A stretch of DNA of 64,000 bases from Mesorhizobium sp. ES1-1. GTDB lineage: Bacteria > Pseudomonadota > Alphaproteobacteria > Rhizobiales > Rhizobiaceae. Below are positions 40,049-48,581 of this stretch, in pieces (the first letter of the stretch is position 1; each line of letters begins with the position of its first letter). The notes under the pieces are model-generated. The model worked only from the letters and a program-made list of their open reading frames with translations, searched no databases and was not told the origin of the DNA. Location: positions 461,264-525,263 of the forward strand of contig NZ_JAIUGX010000002.1 of assembly GCF_020164785.1 (NCBI RefSeq), in the 5' to 3' direction. The translations under genes and the position numbers were made by a program.

Positions 40049-42301
40049 ATGGGAAAAAGGCTTTTGCCGCCTCAAGATGGCGGCGGCGATCACATCGAAC
40101 CGATCGATCTGAAAAAAGCGCTGGAAGAGCGCTACCTAGCCTACGCGCTGTCGACGATCATGCATCGGGCGCTGCCCGATGTGCGTGATGGGCTGAAGCC
40201 GGTTCATCGCCGCATCATGCATGCCATGCGCTTGCTGCGCCTCAACCCGGATCAGGGCTTCGCCAAATGTGCCCGCATCGTCGGCGAGGTGATGGGTAAG
40301 TTCCACCCGCATGGGGACCAGTCCATCTATGACGCGCTGGTGCGCCTGGCGCAGGACTTCTCAATGCGTTACCCGCTGGTCGACGGGCAGGGCAATTTCG
40401 GCAACATCGATGGCGATAATGCGGCCGCGATGCGTTACACCGAAGCCCGCATGACCGATGTGTCGACGCTGCTTCTGGAAGGCATCACCGAGGATGCCGT
40501 CGACTTTCGCGCAACCTACAATGAAGAAGACGAAGAGCCCGTGGTGCTGCCCGGTGCCTTCCCGAACCTGCTGGCAAATGGTTCGTCCGGCATCGCGGTG
40601 GGCATGGCGACCTCGATCCCGCCGCACAACGCGGCCGAACTGTGCGATGCCGCCCTTCATCTGATCGAAGATCCCGGCGCGCCCGTGGCGAAACTGATGG
40701 ATTTCGTCCAGGGGCCGGATTTCCCGACAGGCGGCATCATCGTCGATAGCCGCGCCTCCATCCTCGAAGCCTACGAGACCGGCCGCGGCGGCTTCCGTGT
40801 CCGGTCGAAATGGACCCAGGAGGATCTGGGCAGGGGCACATGGAGCATCGTCGTCACCGAAATCCCATATGGCGTCCAGAAGGCGCGGTTGATCGAGAAG
40901 ATCGCCGAACTGCTGATGGCCCGCAAGCTGCCGCTGCTCGAGGACATCAGGGACGAGAGCGCCGAGGATATTCGCATCGTGCTCGTGCCGAAGAGCCGTT
41001 CGGTCGATCCCGGCATCCTCATGGAGTCTCTGTTCAAGCTCACCGAACTCGAAAGCCGGTTTCCGCTCAACATGAACGTGCTCTCGCGCGGCAAGGTGCC
41101 CAACGTCCTGTCGCTGAAGGGCGTGCTGCAGGAATGGCTGGAACATCGCCGCGACGTGCTCGTGCGGCGCTCGAAACATCGTCTCGGCGAGATCGATAGA
41201 CGCCTGGAGATCCTGGCCGGTTATTTGATCGCCTATCTCAACATCGACGAGGTGATCAGGATCATCCGGGAGGAGGATGAGCCCAAGCAGGTCATGATGG
41301 CGCGCTGGTCGCTCACCGACACGCAGGCGGAGGCTATCCTCAACATGCGGTTGCGCGCCTTGCGCAAGCTCGAGGAATTCGAGATCCGCAAGGAGTTCGA
41401 CGGCTTGAGCGCCGAAAAGAAGCAGATAGAGGCTTTGCTTGCATCAGACGCCAAGCAATGGGCGACGATCAAGTGGGAAGTCACCAACATCCGCGACAAG
41501 TTCGGACCGGAGACCGAAATCGGCAAGCGCCGCACCCAGTTCGCCGACGCGCCCGAGCATGACCTGACCGACATCGCGCATGCCATGATCGAGCGCGAGC
41601 CGGTTACCGTCGTGGTCTCGGAGAAGGGCTGGCTGCGGGCCATGAAGGGTCACCTGACGGACTATTCCACCTTGACCTTCAAGGAAGGCGACAGCCTCAA
41701 ACTCGCCTTCCACGCGCAGACCACCGACAAGGTCCTGGTGTTCACGACCGGAGGCAAATTCTACACTATCGGCGCCGACCGGCTGCCCGGCGGGCGCGGC
41801 CATGGCGAGCCCATCCGCATCATCGTCGACATGGACAACGACCAGGATATCGTCACCGCCTTCGTCCACGATTCAAAGCGCAAGCTGCTGCTGGTTTCGC
41901 GCGACGCCAATGGCTTTATCGTGCCGGAGGAGGAAGTGGTCGCAAACACCCGCAAGGGCAAGCAGGTGATGAACGTGAAGGCACCCGACGAGGCCAAGCG
42001 CTGCATTTCGGTCACGGGCGATCATCTCGCCATCGTTGGCGAGAACCGCAAGATGCTGGTGTTCGCGCTCTCCGAGATCCCGGAGATGAGCCGGGGCAAG
42101 GGCGTTCGGCTGCAGAAATACAAGGATGGCGGCATGCTCGACCTCAAGCCGTTCACGCTGGCGAGCGGTCTCTCCTGGCAGGATTCGGCCGATCGGACCT
42201 TTACGCGCTCGCGCGGGGAACTCGCCGAATGGATCGGCGCGCGTGCTTCCGCCGGACGCATGGTGCCGAAGGGCTTCCCCAGGACGGGCAAGTTCGGATA
42301 G
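40049..42301 (+). CDS. parC: ParC, topoisomerase IV subunit A
   Basis: ParC breaks and rejoins DNA to decatenate daughter chromosomes. The 750-aa length and the [29 protein letters not shown] start identify ParC and not the longer GyrA. The catalytic tyrosine is Y129 in [11 protein letters not shown]. In the quinolone-sensitive region [10 protein letters not shown], the residue matching E. coli Ser80 is Gln91, and the Glu84 equivalent is Asp95. The C-terminal half holds the beta-propeller blades. ParE is not in the window. Confidence 0.95.
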   Translation: MGKRLLPPQDGGGDHIEPIDLKKALEERYLAYALSTIMHRALPDVRDGLKPVHRRIMHAMRLLRLNPDQGFAKCARIVGEVMGKFHPHGDQSIYDALVRLAQDFSMRYPLVDGQGNFGNIDGDNAAAMRYTEARMTDVSTLLLEGITEDAVDFRATYNEEDEEPVVLPGAFPNLLANGSSGIAVGMATSIPPHNAAELCDAALHLIEDPGAPVAKLMDFVQGPDFPTGGIIVDSRASILEAYETGRGGFRVRSKWTQEDLGRGTWSIVVTEIPYGVQKARLIEKIAELLMARKLPLLEDIRDESAEDIRIVLVPKSRSVDPGILMESLFKLTELESRFPLNMNVLSRGKVPNVLSLKGVLQEWLEHRRDVLVRRSKHRLGEIDRRLEILAGYLIAYLNIDEVIRIIREEDEPKQVMMARWSLTDTQAEAILNMRLRALRKLEEFEIRKEFDGLSAEKKQIEALLASDAKQWATIKWEVTNIRDKFGPETEIGKRRTQFADAPEHDLTDIAHAMIEREPVTVVVSEKGWLRAMKGHLTDYSTLTFKEGDSLKLAFHAQTTDKVLVFTTGGKFYTIGADRLPGGRGHGEPIRIIVDMDNDQDIVTAFVHDSKRKLLLVSRDANGFIVPEEEVVANTRKGKQVMNVKAPDEAKRCISVTGDHLAIVGENRKMLVFALSEIPEMSRGKGVRLQKYKDGGMLDLKPFTLASGLSWQDSADRTFTRSRGELAEWIGARASAGRMVPKGFPRTGKFG

Positions 42302-42310
42302 CTGAGCGCC

Positions 42311-42334
42311 TTTCCTTCCCCCACAAGGGAGATC
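42311..42334. repeat. Degenerate palindromic repeat after parC
   Basis: The stretch CCTTCCCCCACAAGGGAGAT, about 10 bases after the parC stop, shares the CCTTC-CCC-ACAAG-GGGAG layout of the elements at 28686 and 19301, but its arms no longer match fully. It is interpreted as a decayed copy. Confidence 0.45.
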
Positions 42335-42420
42335 GGCAGGTCAGCAAACATTTCGACTATCGTCACGATTGCTGCACTATATCGGTGCATAAGCAGAAGG
42401 ATGTGCGGAGAGACGGGCAT

Positions 42421-43629
42421 TTGAAGGAAAAAGGGATCCAGAAGCCGGAACGCCAGCAGCGCCTGTTCGGCCTGTCGACGCCGTTGCGGTCCGCCGTGAT
42501 TCCGCCGCTTTCGGCGGCGCGCTGGCTCCTGGTGCTGATCGTCGCCGCGGGCGTCTATTTCTTTCACGGCTTCCTATTTCCCGTGCTGGCGGCGCTGGTC
42601 ATCGCCTTTGCCAGCTGGCCGCTTTACCGGCGGTTGCTGGCCGGCGTCGGCGGCAACCGCACCATTGCCGCGACCTTTGCCATTCTGTTCATCCTCGCCT
42701 TCCTGGTAATACCGATCGCCCTTGCCGGCACCTACGCCATCAACGAGGTGCGGGAATGGGTCGGTTGGGCGATCGACACGAACCGGCATGGCGCGGCGAC
42801 ACCGCATTGGATCATCGCGCTGCCCGTCGTGGGCGAGTGGCTGAACGAACAATGGATCGCCAATTTTGGCCATCCGGGCGGCATTGGTGAACTGATCCAG
42901 CTAGTCAGCGGCGCCAATATCGGCAGCATCTATCGCGGTGTGCTGGCGGCAGGCGGCAGCGCCTTCGGCCTGCTGTTGACGCTGCTCTTCATGATGATTG
43001 CCCTGTTCTTCGCCTATCGCGACGGCGAGCATTTCTCTGGCCAGGTCGATCGTCTGGGCGAGCGCATCCTGCCCGCGCGATGGGAGCGCATTTCGCGCGT
43101 CGTGCCGGCGACAATCTCGTCGACCGTGACCGGCATGACCATCATCGCCATCGGCGAGGGGCTTGTGCTGGGCATAGCCTACTGGTTGGCCGGCGTGCCG
43201 TCGCCGGTGACGCTCGGAGCCCTGACCGGCATCATGGCGCTTATCCCCGGCGGCGCGCCATTGTCCTTCACCCTGGTGTCGATCTACCTCGCCGCCAGTG
43301 GATCGCCGATGGCCGGGCTGGCGCTATTCCTGTGGGGCGCGGTCGAGTTGTTCATCGTCGACAAGACCTTGCGTCCCAAGCTCGTCGGCGGGCCAATAAA
43401 GCTGCCGTTCTTGCCGACCTTTTTCGGCTTGATCGGCGGTGTCAAGACCATGGGATTCCTCGGCCTGTTCATTGGCCCGGTGCTGATGGCCTTGCTGGTC
43501 GCGATCTGGCGCGAGTGGCTGCGTGAGGTTGAACTGATCGACGAACTGGCCCCGGGCTTGCGGCCCGACGACAGCCCTCGTGTAGAGGTCTTGCCGATGC
43601 CCGTCGCGGTCGAGAAAACCAGCGGCTGA
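42421..43629 (+). CDS. AI-2E / PerM family transporter-like membrane protein
   Basis: The 402-aa protein shows the PerM (UPF0118) pattern: two N-terminal helix pairs, a soluble middle part, then helices around GLLLTLLFMMIALFFAYRDG, the ALTGIMALIPGGAPLSF loop and a C-terminal FLGLFIGPVLMALL helix. Members export diverse small molecules or ions. The start is uncertain: a TTG at 42421 with GGAGAG 9 bases upstream, or a GTG at 42403; earlier codons overlap parC. It reads in the same direction as parC. Confidence 0.82.
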   Translation: MKEKGIQKPERQQRLFGLSTPLRSAVIPPLSAARWLLVLIVAAGVYFFHGFLFPVLAALVIAFASWPLYRRLLAGVGGNRTIAATFAILFILAFLVIPIALAGTYAINEVREWVGWAIDTNRHGAATPHWIIALPVVGEWLNEQWIANFGHPGGIGELIQLVSGANIGSIYRGVLAAGGSAFGLLLTLLFMMIALFFAYRDGEHFSGQVDRLGERILPARWERISRVVPATISSTVTGMTIIAIGEGLVLGIAYWLAGVPSPVTLGALTGIMALIPGGAPLSFTLVSIYLAASGSPMAGLALFLWGAVELFIVDKTLRPKLVGGPIKLPFLPTFFGLIGGVKTMGFLGLFIGPVLMALLVAIWREWLREVELIDELAPGLRPDDSPRVEVLPMPVAVEKTSG

Positions 43630-43716
43630 TCTTACCCCAACGCATATAGCGTAGATTGACCTCGGCTTTGGGAGAACAACATCAGCGCCCGAGGCCTGCG
43701 CACGAACCGGCCGGCG

Positions 43717-44475
43717 TCAGACCGCCCCGCTGGCGTAGCGTTCCCAGCCCTTCGGGCCGAGATGCTCCTGCGGCATGAAGCGCATCTTGTAGTTCATCTT
43801 GCGCGAGCCGTTGACCCAGTAGCCAAGATAGACATGCGGCAGGCCCATGGCCCTGGCGCGGGCGATGTGGTCGAGGATCATGAAGGTTCCGAGCGAACGC
43901 TCGTCGATATCGGGATTGAAGTAGGAATAGACCATCGACAGCCCATCGGCCATCTTGTCGGTGAGCGCCACGGCGATCAACTCGCCCTGTCCCTTGCCTG
44001 TGATGAAAGTATCGGGGCCCCGCCGCCGGTACTCGATCACCTTCGTGTCGACATGGGTATCCTCGACCATCATGGCATAGTCGAGCACCGTCATGTCGGA
44101 CATGCCGCCCCGGCGATGGCGGGCGTCAAGGTAGCTGCGGAAGAGGGAATATTGTTCGGTCGAAGGCTCAGCATTGTGCATGGCGCCGATAAGGTCGGAG
44201 TTGTGCTGCAGAACGCGCTTCATGTTGCGGCTGGCGACGAACTCCTGGGCGAGGATGCGCACCGAGACGCAGGCGCGGCAGGTCTCGCAGGCAGGCCTGT
44301 AGGCGATGTTCTGCGAACGCCGGAAGCCGCCTTGCGTCAGGAGGTCGTTCATCTCCGAAGCCTTGTCGCCGACCAGATGCGTGAACACCTTGCGCTCGAA
44401 CTGACCGTCGAGATAGGGGCATGGCGACGGCGCTGTCAGGAAGAACTGCGGCGACTGGGTCGGATGGTGCGTCAT
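43717..44475 (-). CDS. bpt: Bpt, aspartate/glutamate leucyltransferase
   Basis: Bpt moves leucine from Leu-tRNA to proteins with N-terminal Asp or Glu, marking them for ClpS/ClpAP degradation in the bacterial N-end rule. The 252-aa protein has the ATE-family cysteines in the N-terminal half (CPYL and [12 protein letters not shown]), and the GNAT-like C-terminal half with [19 protein letters not shown] and YLGYWV. Its length fits the bacterial Bpt group and not eukaryotic ATE1. Confidence 0.93.
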   Translation of the reverse strand: MTHHPTQSPQFFLTAPSPCPYLDGQFERKVFTHLVGDKASEMNDLLTQGGFRRSQNIAYRPACETCRACVSVRILAQEFVASRNMKRVLQHNSDLIGAMHNAEPSTEQYSLFRSYLDARHRRGGMSDMTVLDYAMMVEDTHVDTKVIEYRRRGPDTFITGKGQGELIAVALTDKMADGLSMVYSYFNPDIDERSLGTFMILDHIARARAMGLPHVYLGYWVNGSRKMNYKMRFMPQEHLGPKGWERYASGAV

Positions 44476-44589
44476 CGAGCCTTGGAAACACTCCTTCGAA
44501 TCGCTCTACCTTTGGCGTTGAAAGTAAAAAATTCAACAGGATTGTGAAGGCGCGACCAAAACCCGCGCCTTCAATTCTGCGTTTATGAG

Positions 44590-44610
44590 GTGCAACCGCT
44601 TTCCGGAAAA
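44590..44610. repeat. GCAACCGCTTTCC intergenic motif
   Basis: GCAACCGCTTTCCGGAAAAG lies just downstream of the RDD gene stop (gene on the minus strand). Its complement, GGAAAGCGGTTGC, resembles the repeat at 52496-52542. It contains a TTTCCGGAAA palindrome. Probably a dispersed intergenic element. Confidence 0.4.
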
Positions 44611-44614
44611 GCCT

Positions 44615-45085
44615 TCAACGGCCGGTGCGGCTGACGACCGTGCCAAGCAGGAGGTCGTGCAATGTGCGCTTGCGATCGGAAAACAAGGTCACCAGCAGCA
44701 CAAATGGCGAGAGGATGACATTGCCGGCCCAGAAGAGCACCGAGTGGACGACTGCGGTGAGACCATCGATCGGCCTGCCATCAAGTCGGTCGAGGCGGAT
44801 GCCCATCATTTTCATGCCGGTGGTGGCCTGATCCGCGCTGCCCAGCGTGTTCCAGATATACAGAATGGCAACGGCCGGGACGAGAGCGCCGTAAAGTACC
44901 CAGCCAAGGCCAAGGGTCAGAATGCCAAGGAAGAACACCAGGATGGCGAACGGAATGGTGAGCAGCCCGACGATGATATAGTCGATCGCGAAGGCCAGGA
45001 TGCGTCGCGTGCGCACTCCGTCATAGGCCCTCACATCGTCCAGCCTGCTGGGGATGATTTCACCGTCGAGAACGCGCGCGTTCAT
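44615..45085 (-). CDS. RDD family membrane protein
   Basis: The 156-aa protein has three hydrophobic segments and the RDD-domain pattern: R-x-x-AFAIDYIIVG in helix 1, GMKMMGIRLDRLDG in the loop and SDRKRTLHDLLLGTVV at the end. The role of small RDD proteins is unsettled; ion or solute transport has been suggested for some. The ATG at 45085 follows AGGA by 6 bases; the frame remains open upstream without a good start. Confidence 0.85.
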   Translation of the reverse strand: MNARVLDGEIIPSRLDDVRAYDGVRTRRILAFAIDYIIVGLLTIPFAILVFFLGILTLGLGWVLYGALVPAVAILYIWNTLGSADQATTGMKMMGIRLDRLDGRPIDGLTAVVHSVLFWAGNVILSPFVLLVTLFSDRKRTLHDLLLGTVVSRTGR

Positions 45086-45282
45086 GTCATTTCCTCGTAA
45101 CAACAAGGCCCGACATAGTGCGAGCCATTCGATGATGAAATGGTGAATGGTCGGGGCGGAATCAAGGTCGTTTATGCGCCGAACCGGAGCGCAAGCGCGC
45201 GCTTCGGTTGAATTCGACGCGCGGATGGCGTTAGCTTGTTGCGGCGCAGCAAAAGCAGTCACAGGCAGAGGGGCGGGGCACT

Positions 45283-46671
45283 ATGGACTATGACATGCTG
45301 GTCATCGGCAGTGGCCCCTCCGGCCGCCGTGCGGCGGTGCAGTCGGCAAAACTGGGCAAATCCGTGCTAGTGGTCGACCGCGGCCGGCGCCTCGGCGGCG
45401 TCTCCGTGCACACAGGCACCATTCCTTCCAAGACCCTTCGCGAAACGGTGCTCAACCTCTCGGGCTGGCGAGAGCGCGGCTTCTACGGACGCGGCTACCG
45501 CGTCAAGCAGGACATTTCGGTCGGCGATCTGGTCCAGCGCCTGCACAAGACGCTCGATCATGAGGTCGAGGTGCTGCAGCACCAGTTCATGCGCAACAAC
45601 GTCAGGAGCGCGCGCGCGGCGGTCAGGTTTCTCGGCCCCAACAGGGTCAGCTTGACGGCGGATAATGGCGACTACAGCGAGGTGGGTTTCGCGCATGCGC
45701 TGGTGGCGGTCGGCACCAGGCCGCATCGGCCAGCCGACGTGCCCTTCGACAAGAAAAGGGTCTTCGACAGTGACGAGATGCTGGAACTTGACCGCCTGCC
45801 GCGCACTCTGACTGTGATTGGCGCCGGGGTCATCGGCGTCGAATATGCGACGATCTTTTCCGCCCTCGACGTTCCCGTGACACTGGTCGAACCGCGCAAC
45901 TCCATCCTGGATTTCGTCGACCGCGAGATCGTCGACGATTTCATACACCAGATGCGCGATCGCGGCATGACGATCCGGCTGGGCAGCGCGGTGAAGGAAA
46001 TCCGCTCCAAGCCGGAAGCGGCCGAGGTGGAACTGGCCGATGGCCGCACCATCCGCTCGGAAGTGGTGCTCTATGCGGCAGGCCGGACCGGCAATGTGGG
46101 CAGCCTCGGTCTCGATATGGTCGGGATCGAAGCCGACTCCCGCGGCCGCATCAAGGTCGATTCGCAGACCTTCCAGACCAGCGTGCCCAACATCTACGCC
46201 GCCGGCGATGTCATCGGCTTCCCAAGCCTCGCGTCCACGTCGATGGAGCAGGGCAGGGTGGCAGCGTGCCACGCCTTCGGCGTCCCCTTGCCTCCGCCGC
46301 CGGAGACCTTTCCCTATGGTATCTATGCGGTGCCGGAAATCTCGACCGTCGGCCAGTCGGAGGAACAAGTGCGCCAGAGCGGCAGCGCCTATGAAGTCGG
46401 CGTGGCGCGCTTTCGCGAGACCTCGCGCGGCCACATCATGGGCGTCGACAGCGGCTTCCTGAAACTGCTGTTCTCGATCGAAACGCGTCGCCTGCTCGGC
46501 GCGCACATCGTCGGCGAGGGAGCCACCGAGCTGATCCATATCGGCCAAGCCGTCATCAATCTCGGCGGCACCGTCGATTTCTTCGTCAACAACACCTTCA
46601 ACTATCCGACCCTGGCGGAGGCTTACAAGATCGCCGGGCTGGACGCCTGGAACCGAATGGGGCGAGGGTAA
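45283..46671 (+). CDS. sthA: SthA-like soluble pyridine nucleotide transhydrogenase
   Basis: SthA-type flavoproteins move hydride between NADPH and NAD+ in the cytoplasm. The 462-aa sequence has an FAD-binding GSGPSGRRAA motif at 9-18, an NAD(P)-binding GAGVIGVEYA motif near 182-191 and the FAD-site AAGDVIGFPSL. The position of the redox-active Cys pair reads GGVSVHTGTIPSK, so both cysteines are absent, which argues against a disulfide reductase and supports transhydrogenase. E. coli SthA keeps the first Cys, so this one is slightly unusual. Confidence 0.9.
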   Translation: MDYDMLVIGSGPSGRRAAVQSAKLGKSVLVVDRGRRLGGVSVHTGTIPSKTLRETVLNLSGWRERGFYGRGYRVKQDISVGDLVQRLHKTLDHEVEVLQHQFMRNNVRSARAAVRFLGPNRVSLTADNGDYSEVGFAHALVAVGTRPHRPADVPFDKKRVFDSDEMLELDRLPRTLTVIGAGVIGVEYATIFSALDVPVTLVEPRNSILDFVDREIVDDFIHQMRDRGMTIRLGSAVKEIRSKPEAAEVELADGRTIRSEVVLYAAGRTGNVGSLGLDMVGIEADSRGRIKVDSQTFQTSVPNIYAAGDVIGFPSLASTSMEQGRVAACHAFGVPLPPPPETFPYGIYAVPEISTVGQSEEQVRQSGSAYEVGVARFRETSRGHIMGVDSGFLKLLFSIETRRLLGAHIVGEGATELIHIGQAVINLGGTVDFFVNNTFNYPTLAEAYKIAGLDAWNRMGRG

Positions 46672-46777
46672 GCTCTCGCCGGCTGGTCCGCGCGGGCCTG
46701 GCCTATGCCGTGACGGCCGTGGCTTGAGTACGCAGTCCCTGTACAAATCCCATGACTCGCCTACCCCCGATTCCGGC

Positions 46778-47854
46778 TCAGGCGGGCGAGGGGCCGGACG
46801 ACGACCGTACGACCAGGTCGACCGGCAGCAATTGGCGGCTGAGGGAGCCGTAATTTTCGAGGATCGCCTTGACGGCGCGGCGACCCATCTCGGCGATCGG
46901 CTGGGCCACCGTGGTCAGTGGCGGCTTGGAGTCCGCTCCTTCCGGAACGCCGTCGAAGCCGACGATTGAAACGTCGCGTGGCACGGCGATATCGTGTTGC
47001 CGCAGCCAGTCCAAAGCGTGCAGCGCGATCTTGTCCGACATTGCCAGGATGGCGGTCGGCTTGCTGGAACCCGAGAAAATATGGTCGAGTCCGGCCCAGA
47101 CACTTTTCTCGTCGTTTACGGTTTCGTAGATGGGCACGAGCGAGACGTCGATGCCGAAGCGGGCAAGTTCCCCGAAATAACCGCGAAGGCGGTCGCGCGT
47201 GGCTGAAAATGATGCCTTCTCGACCTGCGCCTGGGTGACCGGGCCGAAGCGTCCATCGACACAGGGCAGGGTCAGTACGGCAAAGTGGCGATGGCCAAGC
47301 TCGGCCAGATGACGCGCCGCGAGGCCGGCGCCTTCGATGTTGTCGACACCGATGGCGGCAACCGCCTGATCATCAGAATCGAGATCGAGCGCGACGAAGG
47401 GCAGTTTGCGTTCGCGTGCCAGTTGCACAAGACGCGAGTCGCCCTCCATGCAGAAGACAATGAATCCGTCGACCAGCGCGCTCTGAATATTCCAGGCGAG
47501 CTGTTCGCTGTTGGCGGCCGACACCAGCGAAATGCCGGCACCCGTCGCGTCGCATGCCTGCGAGATGCTGGCCATCATCACCCGCGCGAAAAGGTCGTCG
47601 AAGAAATAGGATAGCGGCTCGCCGGTCGCGACGCCGATGGCGTTGACCTTACCGGCGCGCAACAGCCGGCCCTTCGGGTCCGGACCGGCATAGCCCATCG
47701 CCTCCGCCGCCGCCTTGACCCGCTCGCGAACTTCTTCGCGCACAATATCCGGACGTGCGAACACGTTGGAGGCTGTGCCGTGCGAGACGCCGGCCGCCTT
47801 GGCGATGTCCGCCAGCCGAACCGGCCTTGTCTTTGCAGAGGTCAATGGCGTCAT
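46778..47854 (-). CDS. LacI-family transcriptional regulator
   Basis: The 358-aa regulator has an N-terminal LacI helix-turn-helix (VRLADIAKAAGVSHGTASNVF, residues 12-32) and hinge, then a periplasmic-binding-protein-like ligand domain (about 70-350). The ATG at 47854 is preferred; the frame is open to 48052 but that would swallow two operator sites. Three sites of the form TTGGATCGATTCAA lie upstream at 47889, 47939 and 48039, so autoregulation is likely. No sugar transporter or catabolic operon is next to it, so the ligand is unknown. Confidence 0.92.
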   Translation of the reverse strand: MTPLTSAKTRPVRLADIAKAAGVSHGTASNVFARPDIVREEVRERVKAAAEAMGYAGPDPKGRLLRAGKVNAIGVATGEPLSYFFDDLFARVMMASISQACDATGAGISLVSAANSEQLAWNIQSALVDGFIVFCMEGDSRLVQLARERKLPFVALDLDSDDQAVAAIGVDNIEGAGLAARHLAELGHRHFAVLTLPCVDGRFGPVTQAQVEKASFSATRDRLRGYFGELARFGIDVSLVPIYETVNDEKSVWAGLDHIFSGSSKPTAILAMSDKIALHALDWLRQHDIAVPRDVSIVGFDGVPEGADSKPPLTTVAQPIAEMGRRAVKAILENYGSLSRQLLPVDLVVRSSSGPSPA

Positions 47855-47888
47855 CCTTGTCTCCCAGCCCGCATCATCTAGCACTTTC

Positions 47889-47902
47889 GTGGATCGGTTC
47901 AA
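47889..47902. promoter_or_regulatory. LacI-type operator site 1
   Basis: GTGGATCGGTTCAA lies 35 bases upstream of the LacI-family start and matches the site at 48039 in 12 of 14 positions. A repressor bound here would sit over the regulator's own promoter. Confidence 0.55.
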
Positions 47903-47938
47903 ATTTTGGCTTGATACGACCCCGACGGAGGAGTAGGA

Positions 47939-47952
47939 TTGAATCGATCCAA
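47939..47952. promoter_or_regulatory. LacI-type operator site 2
   Basis: TTGAATCGATCCAA is a near-palindrome with the central ATCGAT usual in LacI-family operators. It is the exact reverse complement of the 48039 site, with centres 100 bp apart. Confidence 0.7.
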
Positions 47953-48038
47953 TTGTTTGGACCGCATCGCTTCCACAGATCCGGATACGCCGACCATCCG
48001 CCAATTTCGGACAGGGCGGTGCGGCTTCTGGCCATCGC

Positions 48039-48052
48039 TTGGATCGATTCAA
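48039..48052. promoter_or_regulatory. LacI-type operator site 3
   Basis: TTGGATCGATTCAA ends 20 bases before the ATG of the small ORF at 48073 and just ahead of its AAGGAG ribosome site. It would block or overlap that ORF's promoter. The spacing to site 2 could allow a repression loop. Confidence 0.7.
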
Positions 48053-48072
48053 GATACGAAGGAGCGCGCGTC

Positions 48073-48396
48073 ATGCATCCGGTGAGCTATCTGTTCGAAG
48101 ACATCTACCGCAACTATTGGGGCATCTCCCCAGCGACCCGGCCTCGGGAGGGCCGCTTGGCTAGGATATGGCGGCGCAATCGCGGCTTGTCGCCCCAGCC
48201 CGAGCGTCGATTTGATCAGGACTGTCGACGCATTAGAGCCGACGCCGCCACCGCCAGCCAGCCCGCGATCAGCAGTGTGCCACCGATTGGCGCCGACATC
48301 GGAAACAGTTTCGACCCGAGAAAATCGCGGGCAACGAGGTCGCCCGCGAAAAGCAGGAGACCGGCGAGCAGCACAAGGCTCCCGACCCGCAGGTAG
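48073..48396 (+). CDS. Small ORF with a strong ribosome site beside a LacI operator
   Basis: An ATG at 48073 follows AAGGAG by 8 bases. The first 45 or so residues (MHPVSYLFEDIYRNYWGIS...) look protein-like, with an aromatic N-terminal part and a basic stretch after. The frame stays open to 48396, but its last 180 bases overlap the convergent DUF423 gene, so the true product may be shorter or the gene a remnant that lost its stop. I do not recognise it. Divergence from the LacI gene and operator site 3 suggest regulated expression. Confidence 0.4.
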   Translation: MHPVSYLFEDIYRNYWGISPATRPREGRLARIWRRNRGLSPQPERRFDQDCRRIRADAATASQPAISSVPPIGADIGNSFDPRKSRATRSPAKSRRPASSTRLPTRR

Positions 48397-48581
48397 CGAT
48401 TCGCGCCGATCAAGCCAACGGCGAGGAAGACCGGTGCATGCATCAAAAGGAACGATGCGGCCGTGCCGGTAAACGCGCCGCCGCGATGCGCGGCGGCAGC
48501 CGAAAGCGCCACGCCCGCCGCGCCGACGAGACCGCCGGCGAACACCAGGATGGGGCTGCCATTTGTTTGGATCGGGTTCAT
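48216..48581 (-). CDS. DUF423 family membrane protein
   Basis: The 121-aa protein has four hydrophobic segments and the DUF423 pattern: an early GALGVALSAAAAH-like segment (GAAGVALSAAAAHRGG) and a C-terminal APIGGTLLIAGWLAVA helix. The function of DUF423 is unknown. Its ATG at 48581 overlaps the stop of the MFS gene as ATGA, so it is translated with that transporter. Confidence 0.85.
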   Translation of the reverse strand: MNPIQTNGSPILVFAGGLVGAAGVALSAAAAHRGGAFTGTAASFLLMHAPVFLAVGLIGANRYLRVGSLVLLAGLLLFAGDLVARDFLGSKLFPMSAPIGGTLLIAGWLAVAASALMRRQS

